From Gnetum montanum (lineage: Eukaryota > Streptophyta > Gnetopsida > Gnetales > Gnetaceae), in assembly GCA_015680685.1 (NCBI GenBank), contig MNCI01008335.1, positions 586,088 through 650,087 of the forward strand: DNA of 64,000 bases, in the 5' to 3' direction. Made by a program: the position numbers and the translations under genes. Positions 11,051 through 22,920 of the stretch are shown piece by piece. Positions within the stretch are counted from its first letter, which is position 1. Each line of letters starts with the position of its first letter. Under the pieces are notes generated by a model. The model was not told the DNA's origin, did no database searches, and saw only the letters and a list, made by a program, of their open reading frames with translations.

Positions 11051-12430
11051 ACTAGGCTCTCCTCCTATTTTTCATCCCATCTTAATCAAGAGAGGTGGTC
11101 AATGATCACATTCTTAGTTCCTTTCCTATCTTCCATTGTGAGATTTAATTCCTACAAGATCATGAGCCACTGTATGATATGAGGGCTTACCATCGGCTTA
11201 TTCATTAGGAAGTAGATGGCACTATGATCTGTATGCACAAATATTTTATAACCAAGCACACGTTGCATTAACTTTACAAGAGCATACCCCATTGCCATTA
11301 ATTTATTCTCCATTGTGGTGTTATTTAGTTATGCATCCACAATGCTTCAACTTGTGCAATGAATGTAATATGGATGTTTTCTATCATCCAATTTTGTAAG
11401 CATGACTCCCAAAACATAATTAGATGTGTCCGTCATTATGTGAAATGGTTTGAACTAGTCTAGTGCTCATAGAATTGGAGTCTCTATAAGCTTTTCTATT
11501 AGTAGTTGGAATGCGTGTTTGCACTCCTTGGTCCAAATGAATGGATCATCTTTCTTCATAAACTAAACCAACAACTTTGCAATCTTAGAGAAATTCTCTA
11601 TGAATCACCAATAGTAGCTAGTGTGTCCAAGGAATTATTGGACATCTTTAACTATCTTTGGTTGGTGTGTGATTCCTTGGATGACCCTTATCTTTTCAAC
11701 TTCTACCTCAATCCTTGACTGAGTAATTCTGTGCTCCAATACTATGCCTTCTTGGACCATTAAATGGCTTTTTTTCTAATTGAGCCTAAGGTTTATTTTG
11801 ACACATCATTTCAGTACCTACTCAAGGTGGTCTAGGGCTTGCTTAAATGTATCCCCATAGGTAGAGAAGTCATCCATGAAGACTTCTACCCCAATTTGCT
11901 GTTGGAAAATACTAAGGACCAAGCATTGAAATGTTGTAGGGGTATTAAATAGACCAAACAACATCTTACAATATGCAAAAGTCCCCCATGGACTCGTGAA
12001 TATTATCTTGGCCTAATCTTTTAGCACAATTTGGATTTGGTTATAGCAACTATAACCATCCAAGAATCTATAATAGCAATTCCTGGAGATAGCATCCAAC
12101 ACTTGGTTCACAAACCACAATGGAAAATGATCTTTAAATGTTACCATATTCAACACCCTGAAGTTAATGTAGACCTGCCACTTGCCATATTTCTTTGGCA
12201 CAATTACAAGTAGGCTAACCCACTCACTATCTATAGCTTGAAGAGTTGTTTGATTTCCTCCTTGATGATCTATTTCAATTTGGGGTTCAACCACCTCTGT
12301 AGCTACCTTCTTGGCTTCATGGTTAGGTCGATGCAGATGTGATGCTGGCATATGCTTGGATCAATTCTCGTTAGCTCAGGATATGACCAGGAAAAGGTTG
12401 TTGGCCATTTGTAACCACATTTAACAACTT
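11051..12430 (-). pseudogene. M1 reverse transcriptase and RNase H (broken)
   Basis: Typical gypsy RT copies the genomic RNA. The frame 12013-12351 carries the N-terminal palm, including VSLLVIVPKKYGKWQ. The first catalytic Asp is changed (INFR for IDFR). The second motif, FMDDF, is intact further on. RNase H follows with TDHSAI and FLMNKP, which match the other copies. Several stops and frameshifts separate the pieces. The order RT-RNase H-integrase is standard for Ty3/gypsy. Confidence 0.85.
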
Positions 12431-12879
12431 TTATTTTTGTTTAGGAGCAAGTTTGGCATTGATTATGACTAGCTTGCCATTATTTAAAAATGCATACTTC
12501 ATGTCGGCTAGTAGAGTCTTTAACTCTAGGGGCTCTTGCTTGAAATTATTAGGGATTTTTAACTCTTCCCAATAAGTATCATCATTTTTATTATTATTAG
12601 AGAGTTGGTGATGAACTTTCTCAAATTCATCTATGCTTTTGACATAGGCACATGTCAGGCACTCAGTAGGTTCTATGCATAATGTGCTACTGTCAAAGTT
12701 AGCTATCAGCCACTAGGTGCCCTCTTGTTTTGTGGCTGCTACGTATAGATATCTTTGAATATCTATTTCATGTGTACATTAATTACATGCTTGAATGAAT
12801 GTACTCTTAATGAACCAAATTTTTTTCACGTAAGTGCACACATTATCATTGTGCGTAATGCATGGAACATGCTTCTTCT

Positions 12880-13260
12880 CTAAACATCCAAATTCATTTT
12901 CCTTAGATATTTCCAAGGAGAGGTCCTTGATGCCCATTCATGAATTAACCATGCCCTTCCCATAATGATTGGGAAGTCACCTTTGTAGTTTTCTACCTTA
13001 ACCACTAGAAAATTAATAGGATAATACCACCCACTAACTATGGTCATAATGTCCTCCACTAGTCCCAAAGGAATAGTGATTGATTGATCTACTAATTCTA
13101 AATGAATGTTTCTCTTCTTAAGAGGTAGCAGGTTCCAAGCCTTGTACATGTCATGGGAAATGAGATTAACACTAGAACCAAAATCATGAAGAGCCTTGCA
13201 TGGCTTATGTTTGGCAATCAGCAAGCAAATGAGTGGACTTCTTAGATCAGATCTTTTTGT
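12880..13260 (-). pseudogene. M1 aspartic protease (partial)
   Basis: The retroviral-type aspartic protease cleaves Gag-Pol. The active-site region reads HDFGSSVNLIS, with the catalytic Asp kept (family form LLDLGSGVNLIS in F3). The flap-distal motif IIMGRAWL is present near 12950. An open frame of 114 codons (12880-13224) survives, bounded by stops. It lies between gag and RT as usual. Confidence 0.85.
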
Positions 13261-13299
13261 GAGAAGATTGCCAACCTTGATCTAATTGAAAATAGCATG

Positions 13300-15575
13300 A
13301 CTTAACATCACAATGCAGATCCAAGGTGGAATTTGGTTTGAAGGGCACTCAAATGTGTTTGATGCAAAGGATGAGGGTGTTAGAGATATAGGGTGACTAC
13401 CCATATTAGGCTATGAGGGTTTGGGAGGACTATTGGGTCAGAAAAATTATTGTTTTCTAGATTGATTATCTAAACCACTCAGCTAAAAAGCTAGTTGTAA
13501 ATATATATCCCTCATAGCATTTTGTTACTGCAGCTATGGAGGAATTTCACCTTGCATAGATAGAACAGGAGGTAATAGGGTTGAGGGAAGAGCGATGTGT
13601 GCAGACGGATGTAGAGGGTGGTATGGGTAAGGGTGTTTCCCTCTAGTAGATGATGAATGAGTCTGATGGTACTCTAGAGGGTAATAATGATGTTAAATGA
13701 GGCATGGCTTGAAAATCTTCTTGGAGAAATAGTTTGTTGAACATAGTACCCATATGGATCTGGTTGCCTATAAGGGTACTTCTATCTTTATGGTGGCATT
13801 CCCCACGAGTGTGGTTGGTGCTACTGTTGATATTATTCATATGGTTGTGGTGGAGCTCCACTTGGGCAATAAGGTTTTTTTTGTTGGTGTAACTACCTTG
13901 GATTGCCTCAAGGATAAGGCAATCATTTGGGTGCTTACCTTCGTGTTAGTCGAGGATTCAACATGTACATCCTAGACTCTTGTAAGTGTGACACCACTAA
14001 CCAGCATCCCTAAGGATTTTCATATTGACAAATGTCACAACTAGTATCATCATCAAAGTCTATCTCCACAACTTCTTCTACTACAACAGCTTTTTCCTTA
14101 CCTCTCTAGGGGGCACATTCAACTTCTTCTACCACAACATCTTTAGCCTTACCTCTCTAGGGGGCACATTCAACTTCTTTCTACCTCCTGAGATTACAAT
14201 TATTATTTTGCTCTTTGGATTCTTCAAAAATCTTCATGAAATTTGGAATTTTTCATCTAAAGAGTCCCATAATTTATCAACCTTTACTAAAATATCATAT
14301 ACAAATTTTTGGATGGACAAGGTTTTCTTGTTCATCACTTCGTCAAGTGGTGACTCCTCCTCGTCCAAAAATCAAACCTCTCTTTTTCTAATGGAAGGAT
14401 CTCTATTATATTATTTTGCACTTTCCCTTTTTCACAACTCACCTTCTTCTTTTGAAACCTATTCTATTAGCCTTTGTATTTAATGAGCTCTTAGTTTAGA
14501 CAATCTTCCTTGGGCATAAATGCCAAGAGTTCTTCTAGTTTCTACTCTAAGCCCATCTATAATATGGTAGAGTTGTCCCCTTTAAGAATAACCATGGCTA
14601 GGGCATTGATGTAAAAGAGAATAGTATCTACCCATGGTATCATCCAAGGGTTCATGTGTTCCCTATTTCTAGCCTTGGATTTGCCTTCTTAAATTAGACA
14701 CTCTTGAGTACGTTTGTTATTTATCATTGAATAGCTCAAGCATTGTACTCCATCGACAAATAGATTCCAACTCCAAGGACTAGTTCCATCTTTCAACTTC
14801 TTTAATGAGTGTCCTAGGGAATAGCTTGAGTTTTTTCCAATCATTTTGAATGTTCTGTAAGGCACACGCATCGTGGAAAGCTTGTAGATGTGTTTGTGGA
14901 TTAGAGTCATATCCCTCTTTAAATCTTGGGATATTGTTCATATTTAAGCACTTGATCTAGATATCCTTCACATGTCTTGTTGGCATCCTAACTACCTCTA
15001 TAATGTTAATCATGCTTCGAGTTGCTAACAAAGTCTCATCATCATCATCTTATCATTTTGATGCTTTTTTGATCCCTTGCTTTGACTACCATCTTTTCCT
15101 AAACCTGAATTGTGAATTGTAGACTATAGATTTAGGGTCACACCCTTGTCACCAGTAACAAAGGGTAGAGAATATTCATGCTAAGAGTCCTTAAAGGTAG
15201 AGTTCTCATTATCATCTTGGTTTAGTAGGAACAAGGGATTAGTGAGCCATTTCCCCTTATCATCTTCATGGTGCCTCTCCTAATGCTAATCTCACTTGCA
15301 TTATGTTTTAATGAGATGGTAGTCTTAATAGTCGTAGTCTTGCACAACATATTCTTCTTGAAGATTGTGAATCCCTAACTTCTTAAGAGTTTGAAGCAAC
15401 GTCACAGGCACAAATTGATCAGGGAGAATTATGATGTTTCCCTCCATATCACGCCATCACAGTTGCTCATCTTGATGTAGGATGAAGGTGAAGTCTAGTA
15501 CATACTCATTAGGATGAGTATATACCACTTTGCACTCTTCTGGGACCAACGATTTTGTATCATTTCGCCTGTGAG
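13300..15575 (-). pseudogene. M1 gag (broken)
   Basis: The N-terminal part (15560 downward) has the family block YTHPNEY, HQDEQL and DMEGNI, shared with M2, F1 and F3. The central capsid-like region lies at 14440-14950 (frame 14689-14910). The zinc knuckle near 13995-14040 reads CDICQYEN and then a stop, so the conserved His is already lost. A Pro/Tyr/Gln-rich tail follows toward protease. A 51-bp in-frame duplication lies at about 14065-14170. Stops are abundant, many at expected Gln codons. Confidence 0.8.
14068..14170. repeat. 51-bp tandem duplication inside M1 gag
   Basis: The string CCTCTCTAGGGGGCACATTC occurs at 14101 and again at 14152, with similar flanking text, giving a period of 51 bases (17 codons). 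M2 and F3 have a single copy at this place, just upstream of the zinc knuckle, so it arose in M1 or a close ancestor. Confidence 0.85.
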
Positions 15576-15715
15576 AAGAAAATATTTTTCAAATAATAAA
15601 ATATCAGTGTGCTCTTGTACTTATGTTATTTGGAAATGATGTTGACCTTAGGGTTCATCCAATGATATTAATAATATCCACTTATCCTAGATAGTCCACA
15701 TTTCAACAAACAGAG

Positions 15716-15734
15716 TCCCCGACAACAATGCCAA
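15716..15734 (-). other. M1 primer binding site (tRNA-Asp type)
   Basis: Directly inside the 5' LTR the minus strand reads TTGGCATTGTTGTCGGGGA. This matches the 3' end expected for a tRNA-Asp primer (known form TGGCGCCGTTGCCGGGGA) with several C-to-T-type changes. M2, F2 and F3 have the same kind of site. Confidence 0.75.
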
Positions 15735-16638
15735 TGATGAGCGTTTAAGGTACCTCTACACTCAACAATAAGAATCACGAAGCATTCACAAACGATTTGG
15801 TTGAATTCCATGGACTCTCTAGTTTCTGGTGCACTAGCCTTCTAGGAAATGAATCTTGTCCTAAGGTCATTGGTTGTCTTCCGAATTACACTTGTGAAGT
15901 ACAAAGATATGATTAAGTGCATCAAGGCATATGATTTTTATCATTTTATGTCTTATGGTTTTGATGCTTAAAAAGAGAGATGAAGTAATTTAATGACTAA
16001 TTTAATTTAACTAACTAACTGGTCTCTAGCTAGTTATAACATAAGCATTCGATCCTAATTTCCATACATGTCCTAAACCCATGTATCCACTACTAGGTTA
16101 CCAAGCACTATGCTACTGGATGCATCAAGAAATAACACTACTAGGATTACCAAGTAAATACATGTTACACTCAAAGTGGTCATACTTATGTATTTAATCT
16201 ATTTGGCTTATCTTGCTTCATTAGCTTAATTACTAGAAAAATATTAAATAATTAACTAAAATAATTAAATGCATGAATAAATATCTAAATTATCGAGAAT
16301 GATGCAACATTTATCAAGAAGTTCATCTTTATTGTTATACACATTATCATGTTCAAGTACAACAATGCTTGAATAAGGATCCATACACTCAATGACTCCT
16401 GCTGTGGGCACTCAGGAAAAATATTCTAACTTTCAAATGTAAAAACTACAAGAGTTCAGGTACTACTATGAATTGGATGCACATAAACATGGCTGGGAGC
16501 ACGTATTTATAGTTTTTTCTCTAGGGCTATGTCGATGGGGCCCCATCAACATAGCAAACACTATGTCAATGCAACCTCGTCGATGGGGCAACACCATGTA
16601 AATAGGTCCCCATCAACATGACACTTTGACACTCATCA
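15735..16638 (-). repeat. M1 5' LTR (904 bp)
   Basis: Bounded by TGATGA and TCATCA. A minus-strand TATA box (CTATAAATACG) lies at about 16501-16513. U3 holds the perfect 14-bp palindrome GATGGGGCCCCATC at 16534-16547 and related half copies to 16610. It is clearly diverged from the 3' LTR, so the insertion is old. Confidence 0.9.
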
Positions 16639-16830
16639 TTATGGATCAAAATTATAGCCTCCCCTAAATTTAGGAATGTTTTCCATATCAATCTGTTTGA
16701 TGTGATTCCTTTGGGATATTTGAACTACCTCCCTAATTTGTGTCAAGTCCCTAGTAGTCAATAAGGGTTCATCTTCATCATACATGGAAAGTAAATCTAA
16801 TCTAAGTCAAAGTGCTACAATGAATAAGAA
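16639..16830 (-). pseudogene. Element M0: gag fragment continued
   Basis: This continues the M0 gag broken at 3610. Text beginning ATGGATCAAAATTATA matches M2 gag near 43366-43382, immediately beyond the point where the left half stops. The fragment runs until the resemblance to gag fades near 16810. Start of gag and PBS are missing, so an internal deletion joined gag to LTR sequence. Confidence 0.7.
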
Positions 16831-16864
16831 TCAATCTTGATCTTATTTTCATTCATGGAATGTG

Positions 16865-17148
16865 TCTAAGTACATTACCACTCAAATAAGATGTTGTATG
16901 ATTGACTCAGATCCACACTGTGGGCACTCACTAACTATTTCCTAAAATCACGAAAGTAATTGCAAGAGTTTAGCTACAAAATGATCAAAATATGTCAAAT
17001 ACATGGTGGGTGCATGTGTATGTATAGGAAAAAATATATGTTACATAAATGGGTACCCATTGATGCATCAAACCTTACATCAATGGGATCCCATCAACGT
17101 AGCTACATCAACATGATCCCATCAACGCAGCCTACCGATGCTTCATCA
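16865..17148 (-). repeat. Element M0: partial 5' LTR
   Basis: The segment matches the U3-proximal part of the M1 5' LTR (for example TGTGGGCACTCA and CAAGAGTTTAGCTAC) and ends at TTCATCA (17142-17148), the family LTR edge. Three perfect palindromes cluster in its U3: ATGGGTACCCAT (17049-17060), TGATGCATCA (17061-17070) and ATGGGATCCCAT (17083-17094). The R/U5 half is deleted. Confidence 0.7.
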
Positions 17149-17303
17149 TTGATGATCTCAGTTGTCACTAAGACATCCCATGAATATGACAGAGTAGGGA
17201 AGAGAGTATTGACGTTAATGAATAAGTTACAATTAATGGTATCACCCTTTAAAATACTATTTGGCCCCACCTGAGAGTCCAAAAGCAACAATGAGGAAGG
17301 ACA

Positions 17304-17627
17304 TGTTAAAGACATTACTTCTTACATAAACTTCTTATTATGTTTTGTATTGATACTTTATTTACCTTACCATGTTACATTGTGAATGTTATATTCTAAT
17401 ACTATCATGATGTCATGTTAGTTGTGCTTATCTAATTAACATTTGTTAATTTTCTTATGATCACTTAGTTATAATTGTTACTTGTAGTTGTAACTAGTTG
17501 GTCTATTTGACTCAACATTTCATGAATCTTACATATTGAGGTTGAGGTGTTTGATAAATGTCTTAGTTATATACTCTTTGAGCTTATGGTTGTTGGGTTG
17601 CTCATCATTGATTTTGCAAACTTCACA
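17304..17627 (+). repeat. Copia 5' LTR (start uncertain)
   Basis: It ends CTTCACA directly before the PBS. The start is placed at TGTTAAAG by position only. The segment is AT-rich and non-coding. Confidence 0.5.
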
Positions 17628-17779
17628 TGGTATCTAAGTAGGATGATGAGTAACTATTTATTTAAAATTAACAAATAGTCATGGTAATAATAAAATCCTA
17701 TGGCCATTGCCTAAGAGTTAAGTGTTAAAAGCCTTAAGTTATCACATATAAAAACTTTAGATGATATTTCTACTATGAG

Positions 17780-18640
17780 GAAATGATTTAAAAGGAACCA
17801 TTTCAAAAATCACTTTACTATACGATGACAAAAAGATGGTGCAATTGTTGATTGCATTGAGTATGTTTGATGAATTTTTGCAACTGGTAAGGAAATAAGA
17901 TTCTACATACAAAACATGAAAATAGTTGGATGAAATATTTGAAGTTAAGAATGAATCAAAGTTGATATCCCTTTAGAACTAGTTGAATTCACTTCGTATC
18001 CCTTTATAATTAGATGAATTCACTTCATTTGAAAAAAGATGAATTTTTTATCATTCTTGTTTAGAAAGTATTAGCATTGCAGGTTGGATTGCAAGCTCAA
18101 GATGCAAGAGTATCATATGAATCAATAAATTTTTGTTTCTTAGGATGCTATCATTATCATATGATGTCTTTAGAAAAACTATGAAGAATGGTAGGAAGAC
18201 CTATATCATGATGGAGATGTGTGCATAGATCCTTAAAGAGGAAGTGGAGATGAATTCATACACCTCAATAATAGAACCAAACTCTCAAGAAATGATGGTA
18301 AAATTAGAAGAAGATCAGAAAGGACAAAGAGTGTTAAGGTATTATCATATTTATAAAATAGAGGATAGTCATGGCATATATGATTGTTATGATAATCCTA
18401 ATAATCCTAAAGCTAAGGTCATGAAAAAAAGTTAGGCTAATAAGTTTGTTAAAAATTGGATGAAAAAGTTAAATAATAAAAATGAAAAGAAATTTGAATC
18501 AAAATCTAGAACTATCAATGCTGTACAAGATGAAGCTTAGCCTTCCACTATGGACTTTAATGCTCTCACCGTAAATGACACCTCAGATAATTCCATATAT
18601 ATTGATTTTGGAACCTCATAAAATTTTATAGGAAATTTAG
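17780..18640 (+). pseudogene. Copia gag and protease remnant
   Basis: The frame 18244-18435 covers a decayed CCHC knuckle: YYHIYKIEDSHGIYDC retains only the last Cys and a His-like context. Protease follows at about 18596-18640 with IYIDFGTS, then a stop, where the family has a DSGAS active site. The catalytic Asp remains but the following Ser is Phe. Not functional. Confidence 0.75.
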
Positions 18641-18989
18641 CATTGATGACAAAGGTAAAGAACATGATTATTTCACACTCTATAAGAATTGGAGATAACT
18701 TGTCAATTAAAATTGTTAAAAGTGAGGATATGATAGTTTCTAGATTAAAATTAAAAGATGTTGATTACAATAAAGCATTTTTCATGACCTTAATTTTAGT
18801 ATTCCAATTAACATATGAAGGTTTAAATAAGTATTAACTTTAAGAAATATAATCATGACATGTCATATTATATGATATGATGTGGCAATGTTACTTTGGC
18901 CTATGGTGCGGCATGCAATGGTATATTTAAGTTGGTGGATCATCAAGTAAAAGAATATATGTATCAAAAAATAAAGATTCACTAAGAAC

Positions 18990-20300
18990 TAACATCTAAG
19001 ACTTGGGCATGTTAATATAAAATCCTTAAATAATATGTATTAGTTTTAATCAAGATAATTAGATGTATGTTGAATGATGTTGAAGTGCTGAAATCATTAT
19101 GGATAGAAGCTGCATACTATGTTGTACACGTTATTAATAAAATTCCAACTATAGCTTTAAAAGAGATCCCTCTAATTAAATAATGGTCTAATAACATAGA
19201 ATCATCAATATCACATCTTCATCCATTTGGAAAAACTTGTTATGTTCATGTTCCATGAGCACATCATGGACCCAAAGCCATGATGGATTTTCTACTTGAT
19301 TACTTACTAGACCATAAATCCTACTGAGTGTGGAACATAAAGGATCATAAGTTGCTAGAGTCATGTAATTTTTTGTTTGATAACATCTTCAACAAACCTA
19401 GTAACACTATGAGTCACAATGTTGTTGAAAATACCATGGTGATACCCAAAAAAGCCATTACTGACTTACAACCTTTTATGATCCTTTATAAAGATAATGA
19501 TGAAGAAGTGGGTGCAATTAAGACTTCTAATTTCATGGAATCTTCTATGATAGTTCAAGAATAATTTAAGAGACTTAAGATTGATAAAGTTGGAACACAT
19601 CAATGAAATCCAATGAAACAACTACAAAGTGGAAACATATTTGTAATTGAAGATCATTTTGATGTGACTAAGATAGATATGATATTTAACATTAGAAAAC
19701 CCATCAATATGCAATAAGAAATGAAAAATGAAGATTGGTATGCAACAATGAAGGAAGAATACGATATGCTAATGAAAATTTACCCAAGGAAATTAGTTAA
19801 GAGTTCATCATAGTCATAGTTAAAAGTATTAACATGCAAATGGATGTTTCATATCAAATGTGAGGCTAATCACACAATGGATAAGTAAAAAGCTTGGTTG
19901 GTTGTTAGTGACTTTAAGGGAAAGCCATTGATTATCAAAAAACCTTTGCACTATTAGGAAAACAAAGAATCATATGATTTATCTTGTCTTTAGTAGCCTC
20001 CTATGGTCAAAAAATATATCAACTTACTATAAAATCTAATTTTTCAAATGGGGATATGTAAGAAGAGATTTTTATATACTGACCTAAAGACTTGTGGATT
20101 CTAAATATAGTGATTATGTTTGCAAACTAAAAAATTCCTTATATGAATTTAAGCAAGATTCTCAAGAATGGTACATAAAATTTGATAAATTTGTACATGA
20201 AATGGGGTTTAGATGATCAAATGCAGATGCTAGTCTTTATGTTATGGAAAAAAAGGAGTCATAGAGGAATGTAATTATGATCTTATATGTTGATGATGTT
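18990..20300 (+). pseudogene. Copia integrase remnant and reverse transcriptase
   Basis: LGHVNIKSL marks the pre-integrase zinc region, then the catalytic core is missing and the integrase C-terminal piece (SLWIEAAYYVVHVINKIP, about 19095-19150) appears. RT begins near 19737 with an EDWYATMKEEYD block, continues with VLTCKWMFHIKCEA, has LYEFKQDSQEWY (about 20135-20172) and ends with ILYVDDV at about 20280-20300. The YVDD catalytic motif is intact, but many stops interrupt the frame. Confidence 0.85.
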
Positions 20301-20340
20301 AGAATACCCAATTACTAATCATTGGTATCATTGCTAGGTA
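20301..20340 (+). other. F1 LTR stub and primer binding site
   Basis: AGAATACCCAATTACTAATCA (20301-20321) resembles the last bases of the F3 LTR (GGGGTACC...CTTATCA). It is followed at 20322 by TTGGTATCATTGCTAGG, a decayed tRNA-Asp-type primer site like that of F2. Everything upstream is copia RT, so nearly all of the LTR is gone. Confidence 0.65.
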
Positions 20341-20462
20341 TGTATTAATGTTTGCTAGTTAGTTGATTTTTCAAAGTTCATTGTATCAAGTATCATCAAG
20401 TACATTTTTCACACTTAGATAAATTATCTCAAATGTACACACTTTAGCATCCAACACTTAAC

Positions 20463-22920
20463 ATGGCTTCTACAAGTAAGGGGAAGTTTCCACCTGCTAC
20501 TACATTTAATGAAAGTCATGAAAAAGATTAAAATGAAGAAGAATTGAGTGCCCCAATGCAAACTAGAATCTCCTATGCTAACACTGATCCTTACTGTCTT
20601 GACTTCATTTTTCTTCACTAAGATGAACAACTGGAGAGATTTACATGGAAACATTGTCTTACCACCAAAACATTTAGTACCATCAATGCTTCAAGAAACC
20701 CTTATGAGATCAAACCATGGCCATGTACAAGAGAGGTACCACATTACCAAACACATGACCAAGCCATACCAACCAATGGAGGCTCAAGCAAGGAAGGATG
20801 TCATCATGAAGACAAGACATGAGTATGACAAGGGAAAGAAAGCATCTCAAATAGTTATCTTGGAGAAAAAGATGTTATATTCTAAACTAAGAAATTCTAT
20901 TATACTCATTGGTCTCATTCTTAAACACCAATTATCTGCATTGAAGATCTCGTCAAGATAAAATTACATTCAGCTCTTGTAGAAACTCTTGGAAGAGATA
21001 AAGAAGACCCCTAAACTTAGGAGGAACTTAAGGCCTAAGACCTCCATTGAATCCAAAGGAGAAGAATCAAGAAATCATAAGAGGAGAACCAACGAGCATC
21101 ATTCTCCAACTCCTTCATCTTCTTCTTTACATTCATCTATAGATTCTAATAGGAGAGAACAAAGATTGAGGTACCATGATGGGAACAGATAGAAAGACCA
21201 TGAGAGATATGCATATTGAAGAAGACATCTTGATCAAGAGGAAGATAACTATGATGAATGAAGAGAAAAAAATCAAGCATGAAAAAAGAGAGTATGATGA
21301 GCATTGAAGAAATCAATACTACGACAAAGCTTACAAATCCGAATACTATAAAGAACCCCTATTGGACACTAAAAACATTATCAATATCAGGGAAGACATG
21401 CACATTCCTAGTAGGCATGTAAGGGATAGTTGCATTAAGAGACTAGATATGAACAAAATTTGAAAATTTGAAGGTGGATATAACACATATTCACAACACC
21501 ATCTCCAAGCCTTCCATGATGCTTGTGCCCTACAAAAAATTAAAATTGATTAGTAGACATTTAAGTTGTTTCCTAGAATACTCATAAAGGAAGTAGAGAG
21601 CTAGTACAAATCCTTAGAATCAAAATTAATTTGAATATGGAGTACGATGCTAGAGCCTTTCAATGACAAGTATTAAACTTACTCCAAAGCATCTAAATTA
21701 TGAAAACATATTTAATGATGGAAGCAAGGGACATATCAATCCCTTGATGCAACAATGGATAGGTATTATTCATTATTACATAGGTTCCTAGGCCATAGAT
21801 TTTCCTAAAGGGAGAAACTACAACATATTATTCATGGGCTAAATAAAAAACTAGAGAAACTCTTGGGATATATGCTTAGGGTAGATTTTCTGAAATGAAA
21901 GTTCATCGAATTCAAAGACTCACTGACCAAGTGGTGAAAGAAGAAGAAGAGCTAAGAAAAATAGAATCAGTAGAAGAATAGAATAGAGATCCAGTAATAA
22001 GGAAAAGAGATGCAAGAGTATGTGAGTCATAAGAAGAAGAATCTTTGGAAGATACGATCCAATGGAAGAATCTACTAATTTAGTAAATGACATTGTAAGG
22101 AAGATAGAGAAAATATGGGATTTAGTAGATGAAAAATTTATTACAACACTAAAGATAGTAGAGGAAAAGACTAAGAAAGTCCAAAAAAAAAGTAAAGGTA
22201 AGAAGAAAAGAAGAGACAATGGATAACAAAACTAGAGGAATAAAGGAAAATTTGCTACGGTAAAGAAAATGATAGACTATAGTTCAAAAGGTGATGAAGG
22301 ATCTAAAATGTACCACTATGAACATCCTAAGAGATGTTGCTCTATTATGGTTCACTTGCAAGAGTCTAGGGAATATGTACTTAATCCAAAATATGTCAAG
22401 AAACAAATGCCCAGATGGTTACCTTATCCGCAAGGGAACTTTTGACAATCCTACCAGCAATCATACTATCCAAGTGAGGCTTGTCCTAAACTACATGAAT
22501 AATACTAGTAGTAGTGATAATAACCACAAATATGGGGAATACCATTTCCAAGGTAATAGTATCCATATAGGCAACCTGATCCCTATAAATACTACATCCA
22601 ACATCCGACCTATCTAGGGAACACTTTTGTTCATACTTCCTTACCTACTATCCACTAGAGTATCATAGACCAACTACCTCCTACATGGATCTAAACTCTT
22701 ACATACCCAAAATAGCAATTGGCTCTTTAATCAAAGATCCCAACACTTTACCATTGATACCACCACTAGTCATGCAAGGGAAACAACCAACACAACAACA
22801 TCAAAAGAGCACTAGCAAGGTAGTCACTATACTAGAGAAGGTGATGACAAGTGGACCAAGAACTAGGAAACATCCTTTCTTTAGGGCAATCCCATAAAAG
22901 GTTCAAGGAATGGGTACATC
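20463..22920 (+). pseudogene. F1 gag (broken)
   Basis: An ATG at 20463 opens MASTSKGKFPP; the family block DLHGNIVLPPKHLVPSML follows in another frame (within 20548-20961). An Arg/Ser-rich region follows (20989-21192, with SPTPSSSSLHSS). The capsid-like part at 21440-21900 includes FEGGYNTYSQHHLQAFHDA and the block MDRYYSLLHR. The zinc knuckle near 22305-22340 has YHYEHPKRCC, with the first Cys residues lost. Then comes a Pro/Tyr/Gln-rich tail. Numerous stops. Confidence 0.8.

Larger units (their letters stand above)
3611..16638 (-). mobile_element. Element M1: full-length Ty3/gypsy retrotransposon (about 13.0 kb)
   Basis: In minus-strand order: 5' LTR (15735-16638), primer binding site, gag, protease, RT, RNase H, integrase, a 2-kb spacer with an internal promoter-like segment, a third ORF, polypurine tract, 3' LTR (3611-4553). 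The LTRs begin and end with the inverted repeat TGATGA/TCATCA. Flanking five-base sequences are TTTTG (3606-3610) and TTATG (16639-16643), a plausible target duplication with one later change. The flanks are two halves of one gag gene (M0), which confirms the boundaries. All genes are broken by stops. PBS type and domain order fit the Athila/Tat side of Ty3/gypsy. Confidence 0.9.
17304..20300 (+). mobile_element. Ty1/copia retrotransposon, 3'-truncated and internally deleted
   Basis: The order is LTR (about 17304-17627), PBS TGGTATCTAAGT (17628-17639, initiator-Met tRNA type), gag with a decayed zinc knuckle, protease, a short integrase remnant and RT. It stops just after the RT motif YVDD at about 20300, where gypsy element F1 begins. 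The RNase H and 3' LTR are absent here. Integrase lacks its catalytic core: the LGHVNIKSL pre-integrase motif (about 19000) is followed within about 80 bases by a C-terminal integrase motif (KSLWIEAAYYV). Many stops. Confidence 0.85.

Noticed and set aside
14025-14483. 152-codon plus-strand ORF
   Set aside because: It lies antisense to M1 gag, is rich in Phe/Ser/Leu as expected from reverse-complemented Lys/Glu-rich sequence, and includes the 51-bp duplication. It is a shadow of gag.
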